A DNA stretch of 29,759 nucleotides from Rhodobacteraceae bacterium UBA6273 (GTDB lineage: Bacteria; Pseudomonadota; Alphaproteobacteria; Rhodobacterales; Rhodobacteraceae). Below, in pieces: positions 15,787 through 22,985 of this stretch. The stretch lies in assembly GCA_002440625.1 (NCBI GenBank), contig DJUV01000219.1, positions 1 through 29,759 of the forward strand. Direction: 5' to 3'. Below the pieces are notes generated by a model, which worked only from the letters and a program-made list of their open reading frames with translations, was not told where the DNA came from and did not search any database. The first letter of the stretch is position 1. Every line of letters starts with the position of its first letter. The position numbers were made by a program, and so were the translations under genes.

Positions 15787-15807
15787 TCCCGGGCCGCCGG
15801 GGTCAGG
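15782..15807. terminator. Shared bidirectional hairpin containing both stop codons
   Basis: 11-bp perfect stem (one G-U wobble read on +) with loop GCCG: left arm 15782-15792, right arm 15797-15807. The methyltransferase TGA (15784-15786) is in the left arm and the cyclase TGA (15805-15803, minus strand) is in the right arm. The stem is stable in both transcripts, with an A/C mismatch on the minus strand. There is no T-tract, so Rho-independent termination is uncertain. Confidence 0.6.
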
Positions 15808-17533
15808 CCGGCACCTCCGCCCCCGGCAGTTGCGTTGCCCGGCGGAAGGCATGGACGAGGACCGGCTGGGCAAAGCCGCGCACCTCGGTCAGTTGCGGGC
15901 TGAAGTCGGCGATCTCGCCCAGCCCCGCGCGTTCGGCGGTGGCGGCGGAAAGGACGACCTGAACGCCCAGTTCCTTTGCCTTGCCCTCAAGCCGGCTGGC
16001 GAGGTTCACCGTCTCGCCAAGGGCAGTCAGCCGGGCGCCTCCGCTTTCGTTCTGTTCCACGGCGCCGATGCGGCCAAGGATCGCCGGGCCGGTGTGCAGG
16101 CCGATGCCCATCGACATCGGCGCCGGCAGCGCCTCGTGCAGGCTCTGGTTCAGGGCGTCGAGCACGCCGCCCATGGCGCGCACTGCGGCGATGGCCTGAC
16201 GGGCGCCGTCATCTGCGGAACTGTCCTTGCCGAAGATCGCCATGATGCCGTCGCCCATGAACTTGTCGACGAAGCCGCCTGTATCCTCGATCGCCTCGGC
16301 CATCCGCCCGAGGAACTGGTTGAGGAGAAACACCACGTCATAAGTCAGGCGGCCCTCGGACATGCTGGTGAAGCCGCGAAGGTCGCAGAACATGATCGTG
16401 ACCTCATGCTCCACCCCCCAGAGATACTGGTCGAAGGTCTGGCTGCCGCCCCGTGTCATCTGCGCGGGCAGCAGCGTCGATATGGTCATGTCGCCGGTCG
16501 GATAGACCTGACAGGCGAGGCGCACGTTCGGCGGCGCGCCGACCCGCTTCAGAACCTGCAATTCGCGTTCCGAGGGCGGCGCGAGGTTCTCCTGCCCCGC
16601 AAGGACCCTGACCCGGCAGGTGGAACAACGCGCCCGCCCGCCGCAGACCGAGGCATGGGGGATGTTGTTGATCCGGCTGATCGCCAGCAGCGACAGCCCG
16701 CGCGGCACCCGCACCGTGGTACCGCTGGTATAGCTGATCGCAATGCGCGAGCCGAGGCGGTTGGCGACGAGAAGCATCGCCCAGGCGAAAAGTGCCAAGC
16801 CAAGCACGATGAGGTAGCTGGCCCGGAGATCGTCGATCAGCCCCAGCGCGCGGGCATACTGTTCAGGCTCGATCGGGTCCGGCACCCGAAACTCAAGCCG
16901 GACAGCCCGGGCGGCGCTCACATAGCCGGCATAGGCCAGAGCCGGGATCAGCACTGCGAGTCCGTACCAGAGCCAGAGCCGCGCGTGATACCAGGGCTTG
17001 CCGGCAAGCCAGTTGTTCAGGCCAATGCAGGCATGGACCCAGCCGAGCGTGATCATCAGGGCAAGGTTCCAGCCGTCGCCCGGCCAGGTTGACCAGAGCA
17101 CGAAGACATAATCGTCCTGAAGGCCGAAAAGCTCGTTTACGCCGCGCGTCCCGACGACATGGCGGATGAGGAGGAAGGGAAAAAGAAGGCCGAAGACCAG
17201 TTGCACGATGCTCCAGCGGCCGATGCGCCAGGTCTGCACCTGCATCAGCCGGCTGATGCCGAGGACGAAATGGACGGTGGCGGCAAGGATCAGGATGCTG
17301 GTGCCGAGCGTGCTGCGGGTGATGGTGATCCGCATCTGCCGCATCGCCTCCATCGCGTCGATGGAGACGAGGCCGAGCGCGTGGTTGATGAGGTGAAAGA
17401 GCAGGAAGGTGAAGAGGACAAGCGCGGAAATCATCCGCAGCCGTGCCGCGTTGAGAAGGCTGCCGCGCGTCATCTGGCGCCGGGCGCCGCGCAGCCACAT
17501 TGCCACAGAGCGATCGGTTGCCTCGTCGCTCAT
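15803..17533 (-). CDS. cyaC: Redox-sensing class III adenylate cyclase with diheme-type 6TM anchor and [2Fe-2S] domain (CyaC-like)
   Basis: 576 residues in three parts. Residues ~36-258 hold six membrane helices; H47 (or H51), H88, H125 and H167 fall one per helix in helices 1-4, at spacings (41, 37, 42) like the tetra-histidine heme-b set of succinate-quinone oxidoreductase anchors. Residues ~265-355 form a ferredoxin domain with C297, C303, C306 and C341 (SVCGGRARCSTC … ACQ) for a [2Fe-2S] cluster. Residues ~375-560 are the cyclase domain: D384 in CDLRGFT, K424 and D428 in DKFMGDG, T503, N510 and R514, a complete catalytic set. This layout is that of Sinorhizobium CyaC, an adenylate cyclase reported to respond to the quinone pool. 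Start ATG 17533 lies 31 bp after the preceding cyclase gene; its ribosome site is weak. cAMP production and quinone sensing here are inferred by homology. Confidence 0.88.
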   Translation of the reverse strand: MSDEATDRSVAMWLRGARRQMTRGSLLNAARLRMISALVLFTFLLFHLINHALGLVSIDAMEAMRQMRITITRSTLGTSILILAATVHFVLGISRLMQVQTWRIGRWSIVQLVFGLLFPFLLIRHVVGTRGVNELFGLQDDYVFVLWSTWPGDGWNLALMITLGWVHACIGLNNWLAGKPWYHARLWLWYGLAVLIPALAYAGYVSAARAVRLEFRVPDPIEPEQYARALGLIDDLRASYLIVLGLALFAWAMLLVANRLGSRIAISYTSGTTVRVPRGLSLLAISRINNIPHASVCGGRARCSTCRVRVLAGQENLAPPSERELQVLKRVGAPPNVRLACQVYPTGDMTISTLLPAQMTRGGSQTFDQYLWGVEHEVTIMFCDLRGFTSMSEGRLTYDVVFLLNQFLGRMAEAIEDTGGFVDKFMGDGIMAIFGKDSSADDGARQAIAAVRAMGGVLDALNQSLHEALPAPMSMGIGLHTGPAILGRIGAVEQNESGGARLTALGETVNLASRLEGKAKELGVQVVLSAATAERAGLGEIADFSPQLTEVRGFAQPVLVHAFRRATQLPGAEVPA

Positions 17534-17564
17534 CTCGGCGCACCCGTCCTGAACACCATGCCGG

Positions 17565-18926
17565 TCATGCCAGCACCACGAGGTCGAGTGTACCGGAGAA
17601 GCCGGCGATCCGGCGATCCCGCCTGAAGGCAACGACCTTGTCATCGAAGCCCTGCGCGACGGCGCGGTCATATGTCCGGCCCTCGGTCAGGGCCCGGCTG
17701 ACCTCGATCTTGTTGGCGGCTTCAAGCTTGGCGGCGAGGTTGACGGGCGTGCCGATCACGGTGAACTCCAGCCGGTTTCGCGCGCCGACCACGCCCACCG
17801 TCGCGGTGCCGCAGGCGGCGGCGCAGCAGGCATGGAACGGCCCGATCCAGCCGGCGGCGCGCACCTCAGGCTCGACCGCGTCGATGGCGGCAACCAAGGA
17901 AACCGCGGTCCGCAGGGCATCGGCGGCATGGGTCGGGCTTTCCTCGACCGCGCCGAAGGTGGCAAGAATGCCATCGCCCATGAACTTGTCGATCTGGCCG
18001 CCGTGACGCTCGATCTCACCCACCGCCGCCTGCTGGTAAAGGCCAAGCACCTTCATCACCGTTTCCGGCGAGAGGCTGGCCGCCGAGGTGGTGAAGGACC
18101 GAAGATCGACGATGAGGACCGAAAGCTCGCGGGTCTGGGAACGGCCGGCCATCGGCAGATCCTCCGACCCGGTGATCGTCTCGGCAACCGCCGGGTCGAA
18201 GAACTGCCTGAGGTCAGTGGCGGCGGCATTGCTGTGGACGGCGTTCACAAGTGCCGCCCTTGCGCGGACGAGGGCCAGCGACAGCACCACGGTCACACCC
18301 ACAAGCGACAGCATCTTGGCGAGTTCGACATCGACGAAGATGCTGTTCGAGGTCAGGTAGATCGCCATGTTGTTGGTAATGTACATGTCGCTCTGTTCAG
18401 AAAGGACGGCGTAGGCCACGAGGATGAACCAGCCGAGCGTCGAGGCCAGCCCGGTGATGAGAACGAATCGCGGGTCGAAGCGCAGGGCACGGACGCCGAT
18501 GAAGACGAACATGTAGATCATCGTCGGGGCCTTCAGATAGAAGGACGGCGGCTGGTTGTATTGCAGGTGCAGCGAAAAGATCATCGCGCAAAGAAGCGTG
18601 ACGTCGGCAAGGATCGACAGCACCAGAAACCAGGTCGGCAGGGTGATCCGGTAGGACAGCCAGAGCCGGAAGACCGTGAAGGCGAAGTAGAGCAAGAGCG
18701 CGACAGGGGCAAAGCTCTTGCCGCTGCCGCCCGCCGCCGGCGCGCCGAGTACCACCAACAGGCCAAAGGCCGCCAGAAGCAGAAGCTGGGTCCAGCCGAT
18801 CGCGCGCTCCGCGATCTCTTCGCGCCGCTCGATCTCGGCCCGGACGCGGGCCGGAATCTCGCTTTCCGACGGGCTGGCCAGCATCGCCTTGAACGTCTTG
18901 AAAAGGCTATCGGAAGTTCCGGTCAA
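17565..18926 (-). CDS. Membrane-anchored class III nucleotide cyclase with Arg-to-Lys change
   Basis: 453 residues. A charged N-terminus (EIERREEIAERAIGW) leads into about six hydrophobic segments between residues 45 and 220, without the histidine set of the neighbouring cyclase. The cyclase domain follows: D274 in IVDLRSFT, K314 and D318 in DKFMGDG, T389 in EFTVIG and N396 in PVNLAAKLE, but the transition-state arginine is Lys (K400). A cysteine cluster (HACCAAACG, C367, C368, C372) sits in the domain core. Activity is probable, since some bacterial cyclases share the NLAAKLE form, but lower or altered catalysis is possible. I start at TTG 18926 because AGGA is 8 nt upstream; an in-frame ATG at 18962 lacks a ribosome site. 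It precedes the CyaC-like gene by 31 bp, so the two are co-transcribed and could meet in one signalling complex (inference). Confidence 0.85.
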   Translation of the reverse strand: MTGTSDSLFKTFKAMLASPSESEIPARVRAEIERREEIAERAIGWTQLLLLAAFGLLVVLGAPAAGGSGKSFAPVALLLYFAFTVFRLWLSYRITLPTWFLVLSILADVTLLCAMIFSLHLQYNQPPSFYLKAPTMIYMFVFIGVRALRFDPRFVLITGLASTLGWFILVAYAVLSEQSDMYITNNMAIYLTSNSIFVDVELAKMLSLVGVTVVLSLALVRARAALVNAVHSNAAATDLRQFFDPAVAETITGSEDLPMAGRSQTRELSVLIVDLRSFTTSAASLSPETVMKVLGLYQQAAVGEIERHGGQIDKFMGDGILATFGAVEESPTHAADALRTAVSLVAAIDAVEPEVRAAGWIGPFHACCAAACGTATVGVVGARNRLEFTVIGTPVNLAAKLEAANKIEVSRALTEGRTYDRAVAQGFDDKVVAFRRDRRIAGFSGTLDLVVLA

Positions 18927-18934
18927 GCGACGTT

Positions 18935-18938
18935 TCCT
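18935..18938 (-). promoter_or_regulatory. Ribosome binding site favouring TTG 18926
   Basis: ACAGGAAACG on the minus strand, with AGGA 8 nt before TTG. The competing ATG at 18962 has no purine-rich site upstream. Confidence 0.5.
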
Positions 18939-18976
18939 GTCACCCACTGCTGCGGGAATCATCTTACATCATTCGT

Positions 18977-19006
18977 GCCCGGTTTCATCCGGGATGAAGC
19001 CCGGGC
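18977..19006 (-). terminator. Hairpin between the phosphatase and cyclase genes
   Basis: Stem of about 13 bp with one bulged C and one G-T pair: inner TTCATC/GATGAA around a 3-nt loop, outer GCCC/GGGC. It lies after the phosphatase stop (19039) and before the cyclase start. No T-tract follows, so it may end or attenuate the upstream transcript. Confidence 0.45.
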
Positions 19007-19038
19007 GGTGCCGAGCCGCCGGGGCCGCCCTGGCCGGA

Positions 19039-19623
19039 TTACCCCCCGACGGAGGCAAGCTCGTCGATCCGCCCGCCGGGATGCAGACGGTAGACGATAC
19101 CCTGCGGCGCAGGAAGATGCACCGTTTCATCCAGCGACATCCCGCCGTGTAAGCCCCGGATCAGCCGCCCGGCGATGCCGTGACTGACAAGGACGACATC
19201 GCCTGCATGGTCGCCCGCATCCTTCAGAACCGAGGCGAGCCGCGCCATCAGGCCGGCGATGCCTTCGCCTTCAGGCGCGTTAAGCTTCCACTGCCGGGGC
19301 GGATGCCGCTTGCGGATGCCGGGCCAGCCGGCGTCGATCTCTGGCCGGGTCAGGCCTTCCCAGATGCCGAAGGAAGCCTCGGCCAGACGCGGATCAACCT
19401 TCAGTGCCGCGCCCGGCAGTCCGGCGGCCACCAGCCGCGCTGTCTCCGCCGCCCGGACGAGGGGGCTGGTCCAGACCGACGGAGCCTGAACCTCTGACGC
19501 GATCAGCGCGCCGCAGGCCCGTGCCTGGTCGCGTCCGAAGTCGGTCAGGGGCGAATCCAGTTGCCCCTGCAGCCGCCCTTCGAGGTTGAACTCCGTCTGG
19601 CCATGCCTGAGGAGGTAGATCAT
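19039..19623 (-). CDS. Histidine phosphatase (phosphoglycerate mutase-like) family protein
   Basis: 194 residues. The catalytic RHG motif is at the very start (YLLRHGQTEFN, nucleophile H7). SPLVRAAETA carries the second arginine, ASFGIWEGLT supplies the acid/base glutamate, and VVLVSHGIAGRLI carries the second catalytic histidine. This is the short GpmB/CobC-like branch, which dephosphorylates small metabolites such as sugar phosphates, or alpha-ribazole phosphate in cobalamin synthesis; the substrate cannot be chosen from sequence. No cobalamin genes are nearby. The ATG at 19623 is the clear start, since the family begins at this residue. A hairpin separates it from the downstream cyclase. 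It is divergent from the ABC-like gene at 19899. Confidence 0.9.
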   Translation of the reverse strand: MIYLLRHGQTEFNLEGRLQGQLDSPLTDFGRDQARACGALIASEVQAPSVWTSPLVRAAETARLVAAGLPGAALKVDPRLAEASFGIWEGLTRPEIDAGWPGIRKRHPPRQWKLNAPEGEGIAGLMARLASVLKDAGDHAGDVVLVSHGIAGRLIRGLHGGMSLDETVHLPAPQGIVYRLHPGGRIDELASVGG

Positions 19624-19898
19624 GCCCTTGCCCGCGCCTTGCCCTTCGCGACGTAGCGAAGCTTCCCTCTAACCGGAACACGGCCCGACAAGAAGCCCGA
19701 TCGGAAACGTCACAAGGAAGCGACGCCGATGCGGGCAGGGGATGAAAACACTTGCAACACCGACCCTGCTGAGCGAAGCCTGCAACGTTGCGGCTGTGAA
19801 AATCGGCTTTTCCTGTTGAATTTGACGGCAGAGGACGAGATTGTCGCACCTGCCAACCCGGTGGCCCGACAGCATCGGTGCCCGACGAGCGAAGCGCG
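19624..19898. promoter_or_regulatory. Divergent intergenic region, phosphatase / pseudo-ABC gene
   Basis: 275 bp with visibly lower GC in its middle (around 19745-19850) than the flanking genes, as expected for a promoter region serving two divergent genes. Isolated half-sites TCACA (near 19709) and TGTGA (near 19795) occur but are not paired in a CRP palindrome. No open frame in it looks coding. Confidence 0.35.
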
Positions 19899-22619
19899 AT
19901 GGAACAGAACATCTTCCGATACATCTGGAACTACTCGCGCCCCGAGCAGGTGGTCGTCGTCTTCCTCGTGATGGTTTCGATGATCCCCTACTATCTGGCC
20001 TTCGACCTGCCGAAGCAGATCGTCAACGGCCCGCTACAGGGGCAGGGCTTCGATACGCCGGGCAGCACCCAGCCCTTCATGCAGCTGTCCTTCGACATCC
20101 CGCTGACGAACATCACCGTACCTTTGACCAACGGCATCGAGCTTGAGCGTCTGCCGCTTCTTGTCGCGCTGAGTTTCACCTTCCTCGGGCTGGTCGTGGT
20201 CAACGGCCTCTTCAAATACGTCATCAACACCCGCAAGGGCATGCTGGGCGAGCGCCTGCTCCGCCGCGGCCGCTATGTCCTCATCGACCGCATCCTCCGG
20301 TTCAAGCCGGGCCGGGTGGCGCAGATGAAGTCGGGCGAAGTCGCCAGCATGGTGAAGGACGAGATCGAACCTCTGGGCGGCTTTTCGGCCGATGCCTTCA
20401 CCCAGCCGGTGCTTCTCGGCGGGCAGGCGATCACGGCGCTGGTCTTCATCTTCGTCCAGCACTTCTGGCTCGGCGCGGTCGCCGGCGTCCTTGCCGTGGT
20501 GCAGGTTGCCATCATCCCGCGCATGCGCCGCCGGCTGATCTTTCTTGGCCGCGAACGCCAGCTGACGGCGCGCGAGCTTGCCGGACAGGTCGCCGAGATC
20601 GTCGACGGCATCCAGACCATCCATGCGAATGACGCCACCAACCTGGTGCGGGCGCGGGTTTCCGCGCGGCTCGGGCGGATCTTCAAGATCCGCTACGACA
20701 TCTACCAGTGGAAGTTCCTGGTGAAGTTCATCAACAACTTCATCGCCCAGATCACGCCCTTTTTCTTCTACCTGATCGGCGGCTACCTGACGATCATCGG
20801 CTCGCTCGACGTCGGCCAGCTCATCGCCGTCATCAACGCCTACAAGGAATTGCCCGGCCCGATGAAAGAGCTGATCGACTGGGACCTCGCGCGTCAGGAT
20901 GTGCAGGTGAAGTACGAGCAGATCGTCGAGCAGTTCCATGCCGACGAGATGATCGCACCCGAGCAGCAGAGCCTAGACGCTGAAGTGCCGGCGGGCAGGC
21001 TCGACCCTCTGGCGACGCAGCGGCTGACGGTGCTTGGCGGCAACGGCGTGCAGGTCCTCGACAATGTCAGTTTCGCCGTCAACGAAGGCGATTTCACCGC
21101 ACTCGTCGGTGCCTCGGCCGATGGCGCGCCGGTTCTCGGCGATGTTCTCGGCGGGCAGGTCGCGCCAAGCAGCGGCACGATCATGCTTGGCGACTATGAT
21201 GTGAGCCTCTTGCCCGAGAGGGTGACCGGCCGGGTGATCGGCTACACCGGACAGACGCCGTTCCTTGAGGCCGACACCGTCTTGAGCAACATCACCTACG
21301 GGTTGATGCGGCGCCCGGCTGCGTTGCCGGAGGACGAAGAACCCGCCATCAGGGAACATCGCCTCTGGTCGCACCGCGAATCCGCGCGCACCGGCAACCC
21401 GGTTCTCGATGTCGATGCCGACTGGATCGACTATGACGAGGTGCAGCCGGTGCCGGGCCGGGAACACCTCATCGGCTCGATCTCGGAGGTTCTCGACGTG
21501 GTCGGGCTTGGCGAGGATGTGATTGGTTTCGCACTCCGCTCACGGCTCAATGCCGGCGAGCAGCCGGACCTGGCCGATGAGGTGCTGGCGTTGCGCCGAG
21601 CCCTGAGCGGTCGCCTGGCCGAACACGACCTTGCCGATATCGTCCACCCGTTCCGGCCCGACGAATACAATACCGAGGCGACGATCCTTGAGAACCTCCT
21701 CTTCGGGGTTCCCTCGGACGCCCAGACCTCGGCCGACGACATCCTCGCCCATCCCTTCTTCGAGGCGACGTTGCGCGATACCGGCATTGGCGCAATGCTC
21801 TTCGACCTTGGCTGGCATTTCGCGACCGACACGGTGGAGCTTTTCGAAAGCTCGCAAGGCAACCCCGAGATGCTGCAATGGCTGACCCAGGTGCGGCCCG
21901 AGGAATTGCCGGCCTACCAGCAGACGCTGGCCCGCACGACGCCGGGCGGGGTCGCGGCAGCCGTTCGCGAGGATGTAACCCGGCTGATCCTTCTGGCCTT
22001 CCAGTATGTCGAACCCGTCTACCGCTTCGGCCTTCTCGATGACGCGCGGCGCGAAAAGCTGATCGCCGGGCGCGAGGCGCTGGCCGACCGGGTGCCGGCC
22101 GACCTTCGCGGGCGGCTGCAACGCTATGACCCCGACATCTACCTGAACAACGCCACGCTCGCCGACAACATCCTGTTCGGCAAGCTCAACCGACGCTTCG
22201 TGCGGGCGGAAGAGAAGATCGACGAGATCATGCGCACGGCGCTGCGCGAGCTTTTCGACCGCAAGCCCGCCGTCAGGGACGAGATCATGACCGTCGGGCT
22301 CAGCTTCTACGTTGGTCCGAACGGGCGCAGGCTGACGCAGCTTCAGCGGCAGAAGATCGCGCTGGCCCGATCGCTGATCCGCAGGTCCCGCTACTACATC
22401 TTCAACGAACCCCTGGCCGGGGCTGACCCCGGCCTGCAGGGTCGTGTCATCCGCAGCATCCTGCGCTTCCTCTCGCGCCAGACGCCACGTCCCGGCGTGG
22501 CCTGGGTGCTGACCAACGCCGATCTGGCGACGGATTTCGACAAACGGGTGGAACTGCAAAAAGGCCGCATCGTCATGGAAACCCCGGCCCGCGTCGAAGG
22601 CGCGGCGGCGGTCGTCTGA
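19899..22619 (+). CDS. ABC-exporter-like protein with degenerate ATPase domain and large insert
   Basis: 906 residues. Residues ~15-310 form an ABC_membrane-type domain with five to six helices (N-terminus FRYIWNYSRPEQVVVV; coupling region SGEVASMVKDEIEPL). The nucleotide-binding domain starts near 375. Walker A reads GASADGAPV (404-412), with A for the lysine and P for Ser/Thr. Q452 of the Q-loop is kept (YTGQTPFLEADTV). The signature is LTQLQRQK (812-819) instead of LSGGQRQR. Walker B is YYIFNEPL (832-839), with N for Asp but the Glu kept. The H-loop His is Asn (LTNADL, N873). Q-loop and signature are ~360 residues apart because of an insert at ~470-800. ATP hydrolysis is very unlikely. The frame is intact and codon use is like that of its neighbours, so it is probably a working non-catalytic protein. 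Start ATG 19899 is preferred over GTG 19878. Confidence 0.85.
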   Translation: MEQNIFRYIWNYSRPEQVVVVFLVMVSMIPYYLAFDLPKQIVNGPLQGQGFDTPGSTQPFMQLSFDIPLTNITVPLTNGIELERLPLLVALSFTFLGLVVVNGLFKYVINTRKGMLGERLLRRGRYVLIDRILRFKPGRVAQMKSGEVASMVKDEIEPLGGFSADAFTQPVLLGGQAITALVFIFVQHFWLGAVAGVLAVVQVAIIPRMRRRLIFLGRERQLTARELAGQVAEIVDGIQTIHANDATNLVRARVSARLGRIFKIRYDIYQWKFLVKFINNFIAQITPFFFYLIGGYLTIIGSLDVGQLIAVINAYKELPGPMKELIDWDLARQDVQVKYEQIVEQFHADEMIAPEQQSLDAEVPAGRLDPLATQRLTVLGGNGVQVLDNVSFAVNEGDFTALVGASADGAPVLGDVLGGQVAPSSGTIMLGDYDVSLLPERVTGRVIGYTGQTPFLEADTVLSNITYGLMRRPAALPEDEEPAIREHRLWSHRESARTGNPVLDVDADWIDYDEVQPVPGREHLIGSISEVLDVVGLGEDVIGFALRSRLNAGEQPDLADEVLALRRALSGRLAEHDLADIVHPFRPDEYNTEATILENLLFGVPSDAQTSADDILAHPFFEATLRDTGIGAMLFDLGWHFATDTVELFESSQGNPEMLQWLTQVRPEELPAYQQTLARTTPGGVAAAVREDVTRLILLAFQYVEPVYRFGLLDDARREKLIAGREALADRVPADLRGRLQRYDPDIYLNNATLADNILFGKLNRRFVRAEEKIDEIMRTALRELFDRKPAVRDEIMTVGLSFYVGPNGRRLTQLQRQKIALARSLIRRSRYYIFNEPLAGADPGLQGRVIRSILRFLSRQTPRPGVAWVLTNADLATDFDKRVELQKGRIVMETPARVEGAAAVV
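21267..22181 (+). repeat. Three diverged copies of a T-hh-(E/D)N-h-hFG segment inside the pseudo-ATPase
   Basis: Protein-level repeat: EADTVLSNITYG (residues 457-468, bases 21267-21302), NTEATILENLLFG (591-603, bases 21669-21707) and LNNATLADNILFG (749-761, bases 22143-22181). The first is the normal segment after the Q-loop. Each is preceded by a proline/aromatic stretch. The copies are ~130-160 residues apart, suggesting duplication of part of the helical subdomain. Confidence 0.6.
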
Positions 22620-22625
22620 CGGGTC

Positions 22626-22642
22626 CCGGGGCAAGGCCCCGG
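22626..22642 (+). terminator. Hairpin after the pseudo-ABC gene
   Basis: Perfect 7-bp GC stem CCGGGGC/GCCCCGG with a 3-nt AAG loop, beginning 6 bases after the TGA stop. No T-tract follows. It is a likely 3' end for this transcript. Confidence 0.5.
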
Positions 22643-22985
22643 CCCGGCGATGCGGCATGGCTGAGTCCCGGCGACTCGCGCGCCGGCAGAGCCTTTGGCC
22701 TCGGGTTCCGCCCAGAGGTGTTCAAGCTGTATGGCGTCGCCGCCAAATCCCCGGCAAATCAGGCCATTGCGTCGGTTTGCACGCCGCGCGCGACAAGAGG
22801 ACTGACAAGCCAATTGCTGAAAAGTCCATTTTCTGCAACATTTTGACGATTGACGCCGCAGGGTGGGGCGTTTCGGTGCTGCGCGATTGATCTGCGCGGC
22901 CACGATCCAATTTGCTTCCGCTGCGTCGGCTGTTGCGACGTACAGGTGAACATTTTTCATCCCATGAGCGTCGGAGTGATCTGCG
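22643..22985. promoter_or_regulatory. 343-bp non-coding region upstream of fecR-like gene
   Basis: No credible gene: the one open frame (22657-22890, +) is arginine-rich and has no ribosome site. The stretch 22800-22960 is the most AT-rich of the window, with runs such as CATTTTTCAT near 22950, as expected of a promoter/leader for the FecR-cyclase pair. Several TTGAC-like hexamers occur (near 22843 and 22849), but no partner -10 at correct spacing is convincing. Confidence 0.35.

Noticed and set aside
15689..17092. Long plus-strand open frame opposite the CyaC-like cyclase
   Set aside because: Shadow frame; no motif, no ribosome site, and it begins inside the methyltransferase gene.
17832..19187. 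451-codon plus-strand open frame opposite the second cyclase and phosphatase
   Set aside because: Low-complexity E/R/D/H-rich antisense translation; the minus strand has clear catalytic motifs.
19705..19800. TCACA and TGTGA half-sites that could suggest CRP control of the divergent region
   Set aside because: They are about 85 bp apart and not arranged as TGTGA-N6-TCACA; no FNR-type TTGAT-N4-ATCAA found either.
19878..19898. GTG start adding seven residues to the pseudo-ABC protein
   Set aside because: No ribosome site and the added residues do not match the family start MEQNIFRYIW; ATG 19899 preferred.
19899..22619. Treating the degenerate ABC gene as a pseudogene
   Set aside because: No frameshift or internal stop over 2.7 kb, coherent hydrophobic segments and organised internal repeats; the degeneracy is limited to catalytic motifs.
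22657..22890. 77-codon open frame in the intergenic region before the FecR gene
   Set aside because: Arginine-rich start, no ribosome site, unlikely composition; more consistent with non-coding leader DNA.
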